Counted from the first letter of the stretch, positions 43,872 to 54,949 are shown. The stretch is DNA of 64,000 nt from Procambarus clarkii (GCF_040958095.1 NC_091181.1:26192230-26256229); one strand, 5' to 3'. A program made the numbers and translations. The notes: generated by a model from the sequence alone, not told the origin.

Positions 43872-44870
43872 ATGCAGATGTGGTATACACGGACTTTACA
43901 AAGGTATTTAATAAATGTGACCATGGAGTGATAGCACACAAAATGAGGTCAATGGGAATAACTGGTAAAGTAGGACGCTGGATGCTCAGTTTTCTGTCGA
44001 ACAGAACACTAAGAGTAACAGTCAATCATATAAAATCGAGTCCAAGTGCAGTTAATAGCTCGGTACCTCAGGGTACAGTCCTTGCACCACTGCTTTTCCA
44101 TATTCTCTTATCAGATATAGACTCAAATACAAGTCACAGCTTCGTGTCATCCTTTGCAGATGACACAAAAATCAGCATGAAAATTACCTCTGCTCAAGAC
44201 ATTTAAAAACTACAAGCAGATATTAATAAAGTTTTCGACTGGGCAGCAGACGACAACAACATGATGTTTAACAGTGATAAATTCCAGGTACTCAGGTACG
44301 GTAAAAATGACGACCTTAAACATAATACAGGGTACAAAACACAATCAAATGTACCCATTGTAGGAAAACAGCATGTAAAGGATTTGGGAATAATGATGTT
44401 TGACGACCTAACGTTTAGGTCGTCATAGCATAACCAAGCAAACATTGCGTCAGCCAGAAAAATCATCGGATGGATTACGAGAACCTTCAAATCCAGGGAT
44501 CCCATCACAATGGTTGTACTATACAAATCACTTGAGCTGTCCCGGCTTGAGTACTGCTCAGTGCTAACTTTCGTCTTCAGACCAGGAGAGATTGCTGAAA
44601 TAGAGGGAATACAGAGAACATATACGGCATACATAGACGCGATAAAGCACCTAAATTGTTGGGATCGTCTCAAAGCTCTCCAAATGTACTCCCTATAAAG
44701 GAGACGAGAGAGATATCAAATAATATACACGTGGAAAATACTGGAGGGACAGGTCCCAAATCTACACAGTAAAATAACAACATACTGGAGTGAACGATAT
44801 GGAAGAAAATGCAGAATAGAACCCAGTTGTTCTGCTTTGAGGGTGTTGGGGATTTTGGGACTTAAACCTC
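43872..44870 (+). pseudogene. LINE D-like reverse transcriptase, decayed
   Basis: The plus-strand reading TDFTKVFNKCDHGVIAHKM (motif A, with D-F-x-K-x-F-N), then NSSVPQGTVLAPLLFHILL and SFADDTKISMK (FADD box intact), stops at TAA near 44203. It resumes as NMMFNSDKFQVLRYGKN, KQHVKDLGIMMFDDLTFR, a TAG, SLELSRLEYCSVLTFVF, HLNCWDRLKALQMYSL, another stop, then RRRERYQIIYTWKILEG. Three in-frame stops make it dead. The part before 43872 (endonuclease) is missing and abuts the minisatellite. Confidence 0.85.
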
Positions 44871-47019
44871 CAAAATAGAGCTCTGGCTATTGCACCAGAC
44901 CGTTATTTGCGTACTGGCGGACAACGTCCCCAACCACTGACGGAACAATCAACCGACCTCAGCAGTCACACTCCCGCTACCGTCGGTCGACCAGCAGTGG
45001 ACACTGGAGTGCTTGTAATTCACCTAGGAGATCTCCCTGTACGCCTCTTGATCTTGGAGAGGGGGTTTAGCATCACATATTTAGGGGTGCGGCTCCAACT
45101 CACCCTACTCGAGGCGCCGTGACTCCCCATTCTCTCCTTGTTTGGAATAATCTCCTAAATTCAAATTTCATGAATTAGTATCTTCTGCCACCCTGTACGC
45201 AGCTGTGACCCTTTCTCTCTTCTACTTTCTGGGAAACCTCACCAGGACAAGAGCAAAAGCCAGTTAACATATACATTTAATATACAAAGAAAACATACAT
45301 AATACATGACATATAAAATAGAACATTATCATACAACCCTCTAACCTGCTAGAACCCGGTAGCATTCCAATAGCGTATTCTTGCTTCACCAACCGTCCAT
45401 ATCAAGTGGCTGCCCAACTCTTGGTTTACCACTTACTACTCCCTCACTACATGGGGCTGAAATCCTGTCACAACAATACTGTATCCTCAACCCTAAAAGT
45501 ATATGAAACTCGGCTCGGGGCTGAAACATTAGAAACATCTACATAAGTATCCCCCAACAAAAGAAGAAATCAATCTCACACCTTACACTGCGTCTTACAC
45601 GCCAATCAGCATTCAAACACTCTCCTTATACAATTGTGTGTCTACCATTAACCTCTGTTCTGCTCCTAGAGGCTCACCACCAATATCGTCTGTCTCACCA
45701 CCAGCGTCTATCCTCCAGGTCCTCCAAGCTATCAGGAAAGGCACTTCTGCAGTTCTCCCAATCTGCTGCACAACAAAGTCCTCCTCCAACATCAGTGATG
45801 CTTCACCACTGATGCCACAGAGACACGTGTAGCTCCTCTATTCTGCTTGAAGTCAACTCCTCACTATGGAGTTCTGCTCTACCACAGAGTTCAGCATACA
45901 CTTCTTCTCCAGCCTCGAAGTTCTTCCATTACCTTCTACTCTAGCCTCGAAGTTTCTCCACGAACTCCTTCCCAAACAAACCTGCAATTCCATTACCATG
46001 ACAATAAAAATGTTTTCCTAACAAAACATAATTAAATGTATTCACAAAAAATAAACTCCTCCATCCGACATCCTTATGCCTGCACTACGGTTCTGCCAAT
46101 GTGGGTCCTCCCCCATCCTGGGCGGGTCCACCTGGGAACATGTTTTGACACATCTCTCCCGTCCCGACGATGGGGGGTTCCCCCCCTCAGTCACCCACTG
46201 ACCTTCGGCGAGGGCAGATATACCACCGCTCCCTCTAGCATTTCCTCCCAACTTCAATTACTTATTTTAGCTCACTGTCTTAACAAAATATCTATTCTAC
46301 ATACACATATGTTCACTATGATTGCTGGACACATGATCAAACACTAGTGGCTAAATTAACAACTGATTAAACAGGTTTACCGCCGAAATCTCTGACGTGA
46401 CAACGCTCACTCACTGGAGCTCAAACATGGCGCTCACATAGGCCACCCACAAAAATGCATCAGGACTGCCTCACAAGGCTTCCTCCAGTCCACCACTTGA
46501 GTTCACAACGTCGCCTGGCAGGTTCCACAACAGGAATGCCTGCTTACTTTCATCCTCTTGAAGGCACAACAATTAGAGTTTCACCAAGGCACGACCAACA
46601 CACACTTGCAGGTCGCCTCTAATTTACCAAAATCACAGAGAAATGGTGTACTATGTCCCCAACAGCTTCCTCACACTTAGACAAGTAGTCATCACTCCAG
46701 CACTAACACAGGGAACTATATTCTGCCTTATTTCCGTGAGAATCAACGATGTACAACCACCTCTGACGACAGTCGTGACTCAAGTGAGGTCACGACCTCC
46801 TCCTAGCTTCACTTCACGTCCCCAAAGTATCAACATCTCATTTCATGTCACTTACTACCAACGCCCGTCCTCTGCTAGTATCCTGAAATTACTCACTGAC
46901 GTTTACTCAATTATTTAATATATACATCTTTCTTCTGACCTCTCAGTCAGGCCCGGAAGGTAGAATGACTCTCAGAAAGGTAGACTCGTTCCACCCAGGC
47001 TACTTGGGGTCATAACACA
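44871..47019. other. About 2.1 kb without recognised features
   Basis: CT-rich plus strand with several 60-100 codon open frames that look random. TCTTCTCCAGCCTCGAAGTT and TCTAGCCTCGAAGTTTCTCC (45900-45960) form an imperfect tandem. I could not identify a repeat family or gene. Confidence 0.45.
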
Positions 47020-47305
47020 GTCAGTTATAGAACACTGTATAATCATCAGAGGTCCACGGTTGTTCAACATCCTCCCAGCGAGGATGTACAACATCCTCCT
47101 AAGAAATATTGCCGGAACAACCGTGGACATCTAAAAGAGAAAACTACATAGTTTTTTTGAAGGAGAGCCGGACTAACCGGGCTGTGGTGGGTATGTGGTC
47201 CTGTGGACCGCTCCAAGCAACAGCCTGGTGGACCAAACTCTTACAAGTCAAGGCTGGCCTCGGGCCGGGCTTGGGGAGTAGAACAACTCCCAGAACCCCA
47301 TCAAC
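47020..47305 (+). mobile_element. LINE G 3' end
   Basis: Plus-strand RNIAGTTVDI, stop, KRKLHSFFEGEPD, stop, PGCGGYV aligns with the antisense copy at 13660. The UTR GGGCTTGGGGAGTAGAACAA follows. The coding part has two stops. Confidence 0.75.
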
Positions 47306-47641
47306 CAGGTATCAAGCAGGTATTAATCCAGTGCTCGTGGATGACCTCCACTGGGAGGTGGAGGTCATCCTGTACTGATCCCGGGGTCAGGGCCCCCACT
47401 GTCCCCTGAGGGGGATGTCTGTGAGGACCGGAGGTGAACAGAAGACCGGAGTCTGCTGTAGGTGCTATAGTAAGTTCTCCTGAGAGTATAGGTGAGGTCT
47501 TGGAGGAGCGGACGACCAGTTGGGACGGGCAGTTGGGCGGCGGCCTCAATATATGCATCCTGGCCGAATGGCGGCTCCGGCAACTCCCTCGCCATTCATG
47601 GCGTCATGTCTGCAGGCATTGTGGGTTGGTCCCTTCCCGTG
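47306..47641. other. Unassigned sequence with a short perfect hairpin
   Basis: GATGACCTCCA-CTGGGAGG-TGGAGGTCATC at about 47340-47368 is a perfect hairpin. The rest is unassigned. Confidence 0.5.
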
Positions 47642-48519
47642 TACTCACCTACCTGTACTCACTTAGTTGTGCTTGCGGGGGTTGAGCTCTGGCTCTTTGG
47701 TCCCGCCTCCAAACTGTCAATCAACTGGTGTACAGATTCCTGAGCCTATGTATACTGGGCTCTATCATATCTATATTTGAAACTGTGTATGGAGTCAGCC
47801 TCCACCACATGCATTCCACCTGTTAACTACTCTGACACTCTAATATGTCTGTGGCTCATCTGGGTACTAAGCTTCCACCTGTGTCCCCTTGATCGTGTTC
47901 CACCCGTGCTATAAAGTTTCTTTCTCCACCCTGTCAATTCTCCTGAGAATTTTGTAGGTGGTTATCATGTCTTCCCTTGCTCTTCTGTTTTCCAGGGTTG
48001 TGAGGTTCAGCTCCTTTAGCCTTTCCTCATAGCTCATACCTCTCAGTTCCGGGACTAGTCTGGTGGCATACCTCTCAATCTTCTCTAACTTTGTCTTGTG
48101 TTTAACTAAGCATGGACTCCATGCTGGAGCTGCATATTCCAGCATTGGTCTGACATAGGTGGTATACAAGGTCCTGAACGGTTCCTTACACAAGTTTCTA
48201 AAGGCAGTTCTTATGTTGTTGGATCTAGCATATGCCCTGGTGATATCCTTTTGATGTGGGCCTCTGGGGACAGGTTCGGTGTGACATCAACCCCCCAGAT
48301 CTTTCTCTCTATTTGACTCTTGCAGGATTGCATCTCCCAGATGGTACCTTGTGTTCAGCCTTCTGCTCCCTTCGCCTAATTTCATTACCCTACACTTTCT
48401 TGAGTTGAACTTTAGTAGCCATTTTCTAGACTATTCCTACAGTTTGTCCAGGTCATCCTGTAGTCTCTATCATCATCTGTCGTGATTCTTCTTATAATTT
48501 TTGAATCATCAGCAAACGT
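47642..48519 (-). mobile_element. LINE A, RT C-terminal half
   Basis: Minus-strand FRTLYTTYVRPMLEYAAPAW then SYEERLKELNLTTLENRR, with frameshifts later. The 3' tail in antisense is ACTTAGTTGTGCTTGCGGGG. Its 5' end (antisense GAATCATCAGCAAACG, the FADD region) abuts ACGTACGTACGT and (GT)n at 48520-48546. Confidence 0.85.
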
Positions 48520-48546
48520 ACGTACGTACGTGTGTGTGTGTGTGTA
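48520..48546. repeat. (GT)n junction between LINE A and LINE F
   Basis: On the minus strand, LINE F ends TAGGTAATTAC(AC)n and LINE A begins immediately after. Confidence 0.9.
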
Positions 48547-49019
48547 ATTACCTAAGTGTAGTTACAGGATGAGAGCTACGCTCGTGGTGTCCCGTCTTCC
48601 CAGCACTCTTTGTCATATAACGCTTTGAAACTACTGACGGTCTTGGCCTCCACCACCTTCTCACTTAACTTCTTCCAACCGTCTACCACTCTGTTTGCGA
48701 AAGTGAATTTTCTTATATTTCTTCGGCATCTGTGTTTAGCTAGTTTAAATCTATGACCTCTTGTTCTTAAAGTGCCAGGTCTCAGGAAGTCTTCCCTATC
48801 GATTTTATCAATTCCTGTTACTATTTTGTATGTAGTGAGCATATCACCTCTTTTTCTTCTGTCTTCTAGTTTTGGCATATTTAATGCCTCTAACCTCTCC
48901 TCGTAGCTCTTGCCCTTCAGTTCTGGGAGCCACTTAGTAGCGTGTCTTTGCACCTTTTCCAGTTTGTTGATGTGCTTCTTAAGATATGGGCACCACACAA
49001 CCGCTGCATACTCTAGCTG
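48547..49019 (-). mobile_element. LINE F (CR1-like) C-terminal fragment
   Basis: Minus-strand open frame 48576-48998: CPYLKKHINKLEKVQRHATK, SYEERLEALNMPKLEDRRKR, GDMLTTYKIVTGIDKIDRED and FANRVVDGWKKLSEKVVEAK, ending at a stop after DGTPRA. The 3' UTR runs to TACACTTAGGTAATTAC. The 140-codon frame has no internal stop. The 5' end abuts (GT)n at 49021-49051. Confidence 0.87.
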
Positions 49020-49184
49020 GTGTGTGAGTGTGTGTGTGTGTGTTTATGTTTATGTTCATGTTCACACTTGTGTGTGTTTGTGTGAGGACAATTGAAATTT
49101 AAACAAATTTATTGAGGTATAAATACACACAAAGGGATCCAGCCTCACCACAGCTGGATGCCCAGCTGAAAGAGAGCCCCGTTA

Positions 49185-49619
49185 CATAACGCCTCGTAAC
49201 TCTGATGCTCTTATTGGTCGCCCAGATGGTATCACAGTGAACCCCTAGAAGAATGGCAAGCAGTTGGTATGGGACTACACGTGCGTATCAACCCTGGCTA
49301 ACACCTACATTGACCTCAGTGTTGCACAACCGGGTGGCGCTGCCACCCACAGGGAATCACCCAAATCCCGTAAGTACAGAGAACTGGATCACCACTACAA
49401 TTTTGTCCCCATTGCTTCTGAGACACTCGGCGCCTGGGGTAAAAGTGCTACCAGTTTTTTGAAGGAACTGGGTTCTAGGCTAATGGAAACAACAAGGGAC
49501 CCTAGAGCTGCAAGCTTCCTTTTCCAGCACATCAGCGTGGCGATTCAGACAGGAAATGCACGCTGCATTCAGGGTTCCTGCCCGCCATCTGAGGAGCTGG
49601 ACGAACTCGACAACTTATG
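49185..49619 (+). pseudogene. Retroelement fragment with PD-(D/E)XK-like motif (family uncertain)
   Basis: The plus-strand reading GRPDGITVNP, stop (TAG), KNGKQLVWDYTCVSTLANTY, then FVPIASETLGAWGKSATSFL and ELGSRLMETTRDPRAASFLF with QHISVAIQTGNARCIQGSCP. The R-P-D-G ... L-V-W-D-x-T-C pattern recalls the restriction-like endonuclease of site-specific non-LTR elements, and similar proteins are multi-copy in molluscs and other invertebrates. One TAG breaks it. The name is tentative. Confidence 0.5.
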
Positions 49620-49682
49620 ATAATCATCTTTGTACCCTATATGTAACTCCTTTTTTGTAACAAAGTTGAAATAAAACGAATG

Positions 49683-49688
<6 letters not shown>

Positions 49689-49772
<84 letters not shown>
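49689..49772. repeat. (AT)n microsatellite
   Basis: A pure AT run. Confidence 0.96.
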
Positions 49773-49775
<3 letters not shown>

Positions 49776-50647
49776 GTGTGCTGCTTGGCTTGACTTCCCT
49801 CATACAGACGAGGGGAAGATGGGGGGGTGGAGTGTAGGGAAGGAGAGCGGGAAGTGGGGAATAAAGGCGAGGGTATAGGATAGGGGAAAAAGGGGTATAG
49901 GGTAGGGAAAAGAGGGATATAGGGTTGGAGAGAGTGTGGCAATTGTGGCTACCCTCACAATATTTTGTAGGGTGACTGGTGTGTATTAGAAGACAATCAT
50001 AGGCGGGTCGGGGTCGACCCCCCACACACACACTTTCTCCCCTCTTATATACCAGCTTCCACCGTCACTAAACAGATACTTCACCCTCACTAAGATTCAT
50101 CCAGCATATCATTTTTTGATGTTTATATATATTAGGAGCCCACAGCCTCTATAGATGCCATACGCTGCCTATAGATGGAGTGCCATAACAGTGTACCATA
50201 CACAACACTTTTCCATACAACAGTGTGACACAGTGTCAACAATCTGGCACCACTGTGCCTTAGAAGTGTGACACAGTCTCCACAACCACAGAGGAAAAAA
50301 AAACAGAAATTAAGAAATAGATTGAGCGATCTATTGCTCAATTTGGCGACGAACTATGCACTCTACCCAGAGAAAGTCGAGAGAGAGATAGCTTAGATCT
50401 ATCTATATCTAAGTCAAGAGAGAGAGATTGAGCATCTCGCGGTCTATGAAGGACGGAGTGAAACGAGGGGCACTTAAAGAAGTCGACTTTGGCACCAGGC
50501 GGTTCTCTTGAGGCTCGAACCCGGGTCTCATGAGGCGAGCATGTGCAGGCTGCATTGGGACGATCAGACGGTGTTTACCTGCACGCTGAGAGGAAGGTTG
50601 ACGTCCCGGAAGTGATGTAATAGTGAGCCTTTGTTTGTTTTTAGTGC
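49773..50647. other. No recognised genes
   Basis: Purine-rich sequence at 49810-49935. A possible tRNA-like B box in antisense (GGCTCGAACCCGGGTC) near 50510 has no supporting A box. Otherwise unassigned. Confidence 0.45.
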
Positions 50648-50855
50648 ATGCTGTCAGCCCCAGCTGTCAGCCCCAGCTGTCAGCCCCAGCTGTCAGCCCC
50701 AGCTGTCAGCCCCAGCTGTCAGCCCCAGCTGTCAGCCCCAGGGGGTCAGCCACAGCTGTCAGCCCCAGGGGGTCAGCCACAGCTGTCAGCCCCAGCTGTC
50801 AGCCCCAGCTGTCAGCCCCAGCTGTCAGCCACAGCTGTCAGCTACAGCTGTCGGC
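50648..50855. repeat. 13-bp minisatellite
   Basis: About 16 units of GTCAGCCCCAGCT, with GGGG and CACAGCT variants. Open in several frames because the unit lacks stops. Confidence 0.95.
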
Positions 50856-50957
50856 CCCCAGCTGGCAGGGTAGTGTTTGTGATGCCTGCTGTTAGTGCCA
50901 TCTGTCAGTGTTAATGCCTGGCCTCATACCCACGCCCTTCCTGCCTCCAGACAGGGA

Positions 50958-50958
50958 T

Positions 50959-51039
<81 letters not shown>
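50958..51039. repeat. (GA)n microsatellite
   Basis: A pure GA run. Confidence 0.96.
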
Positions 51040-51042
<3 letters not shown>

Positions 51043-51216
51043 GGAGGAAGTGAGGGAGACGGGCAGGAAATAGGAAGAGGAAGAAAAATGGAGGATGTGG
51101 AAATAGAAAAGTGCCAGAGAGGTGGTGGGGGGGGGAGGGGAGATGGCATGGGTGTTGTTGGCATAATGTCAACAAGGTGATCTTGAACCCCCCCCCCACC
51201 CCACACACACACACTG

Positions 51217-51506
51217 GTAGGTCTGGTAGCCTGGTGGATAGCACGCAGGACTCGTAATTCTGTGGCGCGGGTTCGATTCCCGCAAAAGGCAGAAACAAAT
51301 GGGCAAAGTTTCTTTCACCCTGAATGCCCCCTGTTACCTAGCAGTAAATAGGTACCTGGGAGTTAGTCAGCTGTCACGGGCTGCTTCCTGGGGTGTGTGT
51401 GTGTGTGGTGTGGAGAAAAAAAAAGTAGTTAGTAAACAGTTGATTGACAGTTGAGAGGCGGACCGAAAGAGCAAAGCTCAACCCCCGCAAACACAACTAG
51501 GTGAAT
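51217..51506 (+). mobile_element. SINE family T (tail A), full length reference copy
   Basis: Head GGTCTGGTAGCCTGGTGGAT with anticodon arm CAGGA-CTCGTAA-TTCTG (Thr CGT-like) and B box GGGTTCGATTCCCGC. The core runs from CCTGTTACCTAGCAGTAAAT to GGGCTGCTTCCTGGGG, followed by internal (GT)n, an A-run, and tail A: TTGATTGACAGTTGAGAGGC to CACAACTAGGTGAATAC. It sits between (AC)n at 51199-51213 and (AC)n at 51507. Confidence 0.88.
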
Positions 51507-51527
51507 ACACACACACACACACACACA

Positions 51528-51596
<69 letters not shown>

Positions 51597-51605
51597 CCAC
51601 ACACC
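51507..51605. repeat. (AC)n SINE tail microsatellite
   Basis: AC repeats with CG and AT interruptions, directly after the SINE tail. Confidence 0.95.
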
Positions 51606-51619
51606 CACCCACACACATC

Positions 51620-51720
51620 CCCAGGAAGCAGCCCGTAACAGCTGTCTATACTCCCAGGTACCCATTTACTGCTAGGAGTGAACAGGCGCATCAAGGTGAA
51701 ATAAACTCATTTGTGTCTAC
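51620..51720 (-). mobile_element. SINE family T core fragment
   Basis: Plus-strand CCCCAGGAAGCAGCCCGTAA then GTACCCATTTACTGCTAGGA is the antisense core. The head is missing. Confidence 0.7.
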
Positions 51721-51833
51721 TTGTGAGGTATGTGTCCTCACAACCTGTCCTGTGTGAGGACAGGTTGCACGCAATGTGCCTGGATTACACCTGACATTTG
51801 CAACTTACTCTTCAGCCAGTCTCTCTCGTAGCA

Positions 51834-51890
51834 ATAATAATAATAACAATAATAATAATAATAAAAATAATAATAATTAATAATAAATTA
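51834..51890. repeat. (TAA)n microsatellite
   Basis: An AAT-triplet run with interruptions. Confidence 0.9.
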
Positions 51891-51993
51891 CTTTCAGCAC
51901 TGAAAATAAAAACTTAGCATTATCATGCCAATAATTATACTGAGCATTATAGAAAATCCGTTTGGTTAGGTAGATCATTTTGTTGTTAGTGTT

Positions 51994-52245
51994 AGTGGTG
52001 GTGGTGGTGGTGGTGGCTGTGGTGGTGGTGGTGGCTGTGGTGGTGGTGTTTGTGGTGGTGGTGGTGGTGGCTGTGGTGGTGGTGTTTGTGGTGGTGGTGG
52101 TGGTGGTGGTGGCTGTGGTGGTGGTGGTGGTGGCTGTGGTGGTGGTGTTAGTGGTGGTGGTGGCAGGGCGCCACAGCCAACACAGACCACCACCACCACC
52201 ACCACCACCACCACCACCACCACCACCACAGCCACCACCACCACA
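51994..52245. repeat. (GGT)n followed by inverted (ACC)n
   Basis: GGTGGTGGTGGCTGT-type repeats at 51994-52165, then CACCACCACC at 52186-52245. The two can pair as a long imperfect hairpin. Open frames here are poly-Val and poly-Pro repeat translations. Confidence 0.93.
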
Positions 52246-52736
52246 CAGGTGAGTGCCAGGCGGCCAGCATCTTCCGGTTCCCCTGTAAATATGTGTGACG
52301 TGATCACTGTCACAGTGCCGGCGGGAGGGGGTGCCGGGGGGGGGGAGAACAGATGGAAGGGGGGGGAGCAGGAAAGGTGGGATGGGGTGTTAGAGAGGAG
52401 GAATTAGGGGGGGGGGAGGTAAAGAGGGGGAGTAGGGGCTTTCCAACTATTTGGAGAGGTGGGGGGGATATGCCCCAGAAGGGGGGGGGGTCAGAATCAC
52501 CATATGATGAACCACTAAGGGTGCCTGGAGTGCCAGGTGCATCCCTAGCGGGGCACTGCCAAGACGGTGGTAGAATAGTGCCAGCACTGTCGCCCCCCCC
52601 CCCTGTCAGTAGGGAGGGCCACCAGGTGGGCCTTCACAGTGCCCCGCGACCAACGCTAACTGCCTTGTTCACTCCACCAGCTGACAACCCGGAAGTGGCA
52701 CCGGGTGTGTGCCTGTCCGCCTCGCTCCAGGGGGTG
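52246..52736. other. G-rich unassigned sequence
   Basis: Many G-runs of 5-9 bases between 52326 and 52490. No recognisable element or gene. Confidence 0.5.
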
Positions 52737-53697
52737 TACTCACCTAGTTGTGCTTGTGGGGGTTGAGTTTTGGCTCTTTGGTCCCGCCTCTCAACTGTGA
52801 ATCAACAGGTGTACAGGTTCCTGAGCCTACTGGGCTCTATCATGTCAACACTTGAAACTGTGTATGGAGTCAGCCTCCACCACATCACTGCCTAATGCAT
52901 TCCATTTGTCAACCACTCTGACACTGAAAAAGTTCGTTCTGATATCTCAGTGGCTCATTTGGGCATTCAGTTTCCACCTGTGTACCATAGTACACGTGCC
53001 CCTTGTGTTAAATACTGTCTTTATCTACCCTTATCAATTCCTTTGAGAATCTTGAATGTGGTGATCATGTTCCCCCTGACTCTTCTGTCTTCCAGCGACG
53101 TGAGGTTTAATTCCCGTAGTCTCTCCTCGTAGCTCATACCCCTCAGTTCGGGTACTAGTCTGGTGGCAAACCTTTGAACCTTTTCCAGATTAGTCTTATG
53201 TTTGACTAGATATGGACTCCATGATTGCATGGAGTCCATGATAACTCCATGATAGCTGCATACTCCAGGATTGGTCTGATATATGTGGTATACAAAGTTC
53301 TGAATGATTCCTTATACAAGTTTCTAAAGGCCGTTCTTATGTTAGCCAACCTGTCATATGCCGCTGATGTTATCCTCTTGATATGAGCTTCAGGGGACAG
53401 GTCTGGCGTGATATCAACCCCCAGGTCTTTCTCTCTCTCTGACTCTTGAAGTATTTCATCTCCCAAATGATACCTTGTATCTGGTCTCCTGCTCCCTACA
53501 CCTATCTTCATTACATTACATTTGCTTGGGTTAAACTCTAACAACCATTTGTTCGACCATTCCTGCAGCTTATCCAGGTCTTCTTGAAGCCTCAAGCAGT
53601 CCTCCTCTGTCTTAATCCTTTCATAATTTTGGCATCGTCAGCAAACATTGAGAGGAATGAGTCAATACCCTCCGGAAGATCATTTACGTATGTAAAT

Positions 53698-53699
<2 letters not shown>
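52737..53699 (-). mobile_element. LINE A, RT palm-to-end fragment
   Basis: Minus-strand YVNDLPEGIDSFLSMFADDA then LQEWSNKWLLEFNPSKCNVM, KDLGVDITPDLSPEAHIKRI, TRLVPELRGMSYEERLREL. The frame breaks near 53215-53250, where a palindromic ATGGACTCCATGATTGCATG segment is inserted within the LEYAAPAWSP region. The 3' tail antisense begins TACTCACCTAGTTGTGCTTG at about 52737. Confidence 0.87.
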
Positions 53700-53786
<87 letters not shown>

Positions 53787-53800
53787 GCGCGCGCGCACGT
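53700..53800. repeat. (AC)n microsatellite at LINE A 5' truncation point
   Basis: AC repeats grading into CGCG. Unlike other junctions the polarity is (GT)n in the element's own orientation. Confidence 0.95.
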
Positions 53801-54002
53801 GTACCTCATCATGTTGCATAACAAAACATTAATAAAATAAAGTTTCAACCCATACAAGTAAGGCCTTAATAAGGTTATATGGTACAACGGCCAACGTATG
53901 ACTAAGGAAAACAGACATTATCGCGGACAAAGGCTGAGAACTTGGACAGATTCAAATTTATAACAAATGTCAGCATGGCATTAGAGAAGGAGAGGCATGT
54001 TA

Positions 54003-54246
54003 TCTTGAGGTTATCTTGAGATGATTTCGGGGCTTTAGTGTCCCCGCGGCCCGGTCCTCGACCAGGCCTCCACCCCCAGGAAGCAGCCCGTGACAGCTGA
54101 CTAACACCCAGGTACCTATTTACTGCTAGGTAACAGGGGCATAGGGTGAAAGAAACTCTGCCCATTGTTTGTCGCCGGCGCCCGGGATCGAACCCGGGAC
54201 CACAGGATCACAGTCCAGCGTGCTGTCCGCTCGGCCGACCGGCTCC
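54003..54246 (-). mobile_element. SINE family T (tail B), Thr(TGT)-like head
   Basis: Antisense tail B (CTTGAGGTTATCTTGAGATG), core, then GGGATCGAACCCGGGACCAC (B box) and CTCGGCCGACCGGCTCC at the 5' end. Same subfamily as 19588. Confidence 0.87.
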
Positions 54247-54370
54247 ACATGTGTGATAAATTACTGTCACCGAGACTACATGAGATGGCGTGACTGCATT
54301 TTCCAGGACTATTAAAAGCATTTGGTAACGTGCTGTGATATCTGCAGACACGCTAACATGGAAATGGGGG

Positions 54371-54530
54371 TGCCTTGAGGTGCTTCCGGGGCTTAGTGTC
54401 CCCGCGGCCCGGTCGTCGACCAGGCCTCCTGGTTGCTGGACTGATCAACCAGGCTGTTAGACGCGGCTGCTCGCAGCCTGACGTATGAGTCACAGCCTGG
54501 TTGATCAGGTATCCTTTGGAGGTGTTTATC
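54371..54530 (-). mobile_element. LINE D 3' end
   Basis: Plus-strand CTTGAGGTGCTTCCGGGGCT, GGTCGTCGACCAGGCCTCCT, then antisense coding for the terminal HTSGCEQPR and LIN motifs (CGGCTGCTCGCAGCCTGACG). It matches the end of the 26835 copy. Confidence 0.8.
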
Positions 54531-54940
54531 CAGTTCTCTCTTGAACACTGTGAGGGGTCGGCCAGTTATGCCCCTTATGTGTAGGGTACCTCGTGGACAA
54601 GAAACAGAGGGCCAGTTCTCTCTTGAACACTGTGAGGGGTCTGCCAGTTATGCCCCTTATGTGTAGGGTACCTCGTGGACAAGAAACAGAGGGCCAGTTC
54701 TCTCTTGAACACTGTGAGGGGCCGGCCAGTTATGCCCCTTATGTGTAGGGTACCTCGTGGACAAGAAACAGAGGGTCAGTTCTCTCTTGAACACTGTGAG
54801 GGGTCGGCCAGTTATGCCCCTTATGTGTAGGGTACCTCGTGGACAAGAAACAGAGGGCCAGTTCTCTCTTGAACACTGTGAGGGGCCTGCCAGTTATGCC
54901 CCTTATGTGTAGGGTACCTCGTGGGCAAGAAACAGAGGGT
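54531..54940. repeat. 82-bp minisatellite, five units, made from the LINE D coding end
   Basis: Units start at 54531, 54613, 54695, 54777 and 54859 (exact 82-bp period). Each contains CAGTTCTCTCTTGAACACTG and GTTATGCCCCTTATGTGTAG, the antisense of LINE D (TVFKRELD... and HIRGITGRP). The units differ by single bases (GGTCGG, GGTCTG, GGCCGG, GGCCTG). Confidence 0.94.
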
Positions 54941-54949
54941 CGTGGCTAA

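Noticed and set aside
51217-51290. Genuine tRNA-Thr gene
   Set aside because: The head continues into the SINE core and tail, lacks a proper acceptor pairing and terminator, and is repeated as part of a dispersed element. The same applies to 19588, 26092 and others.
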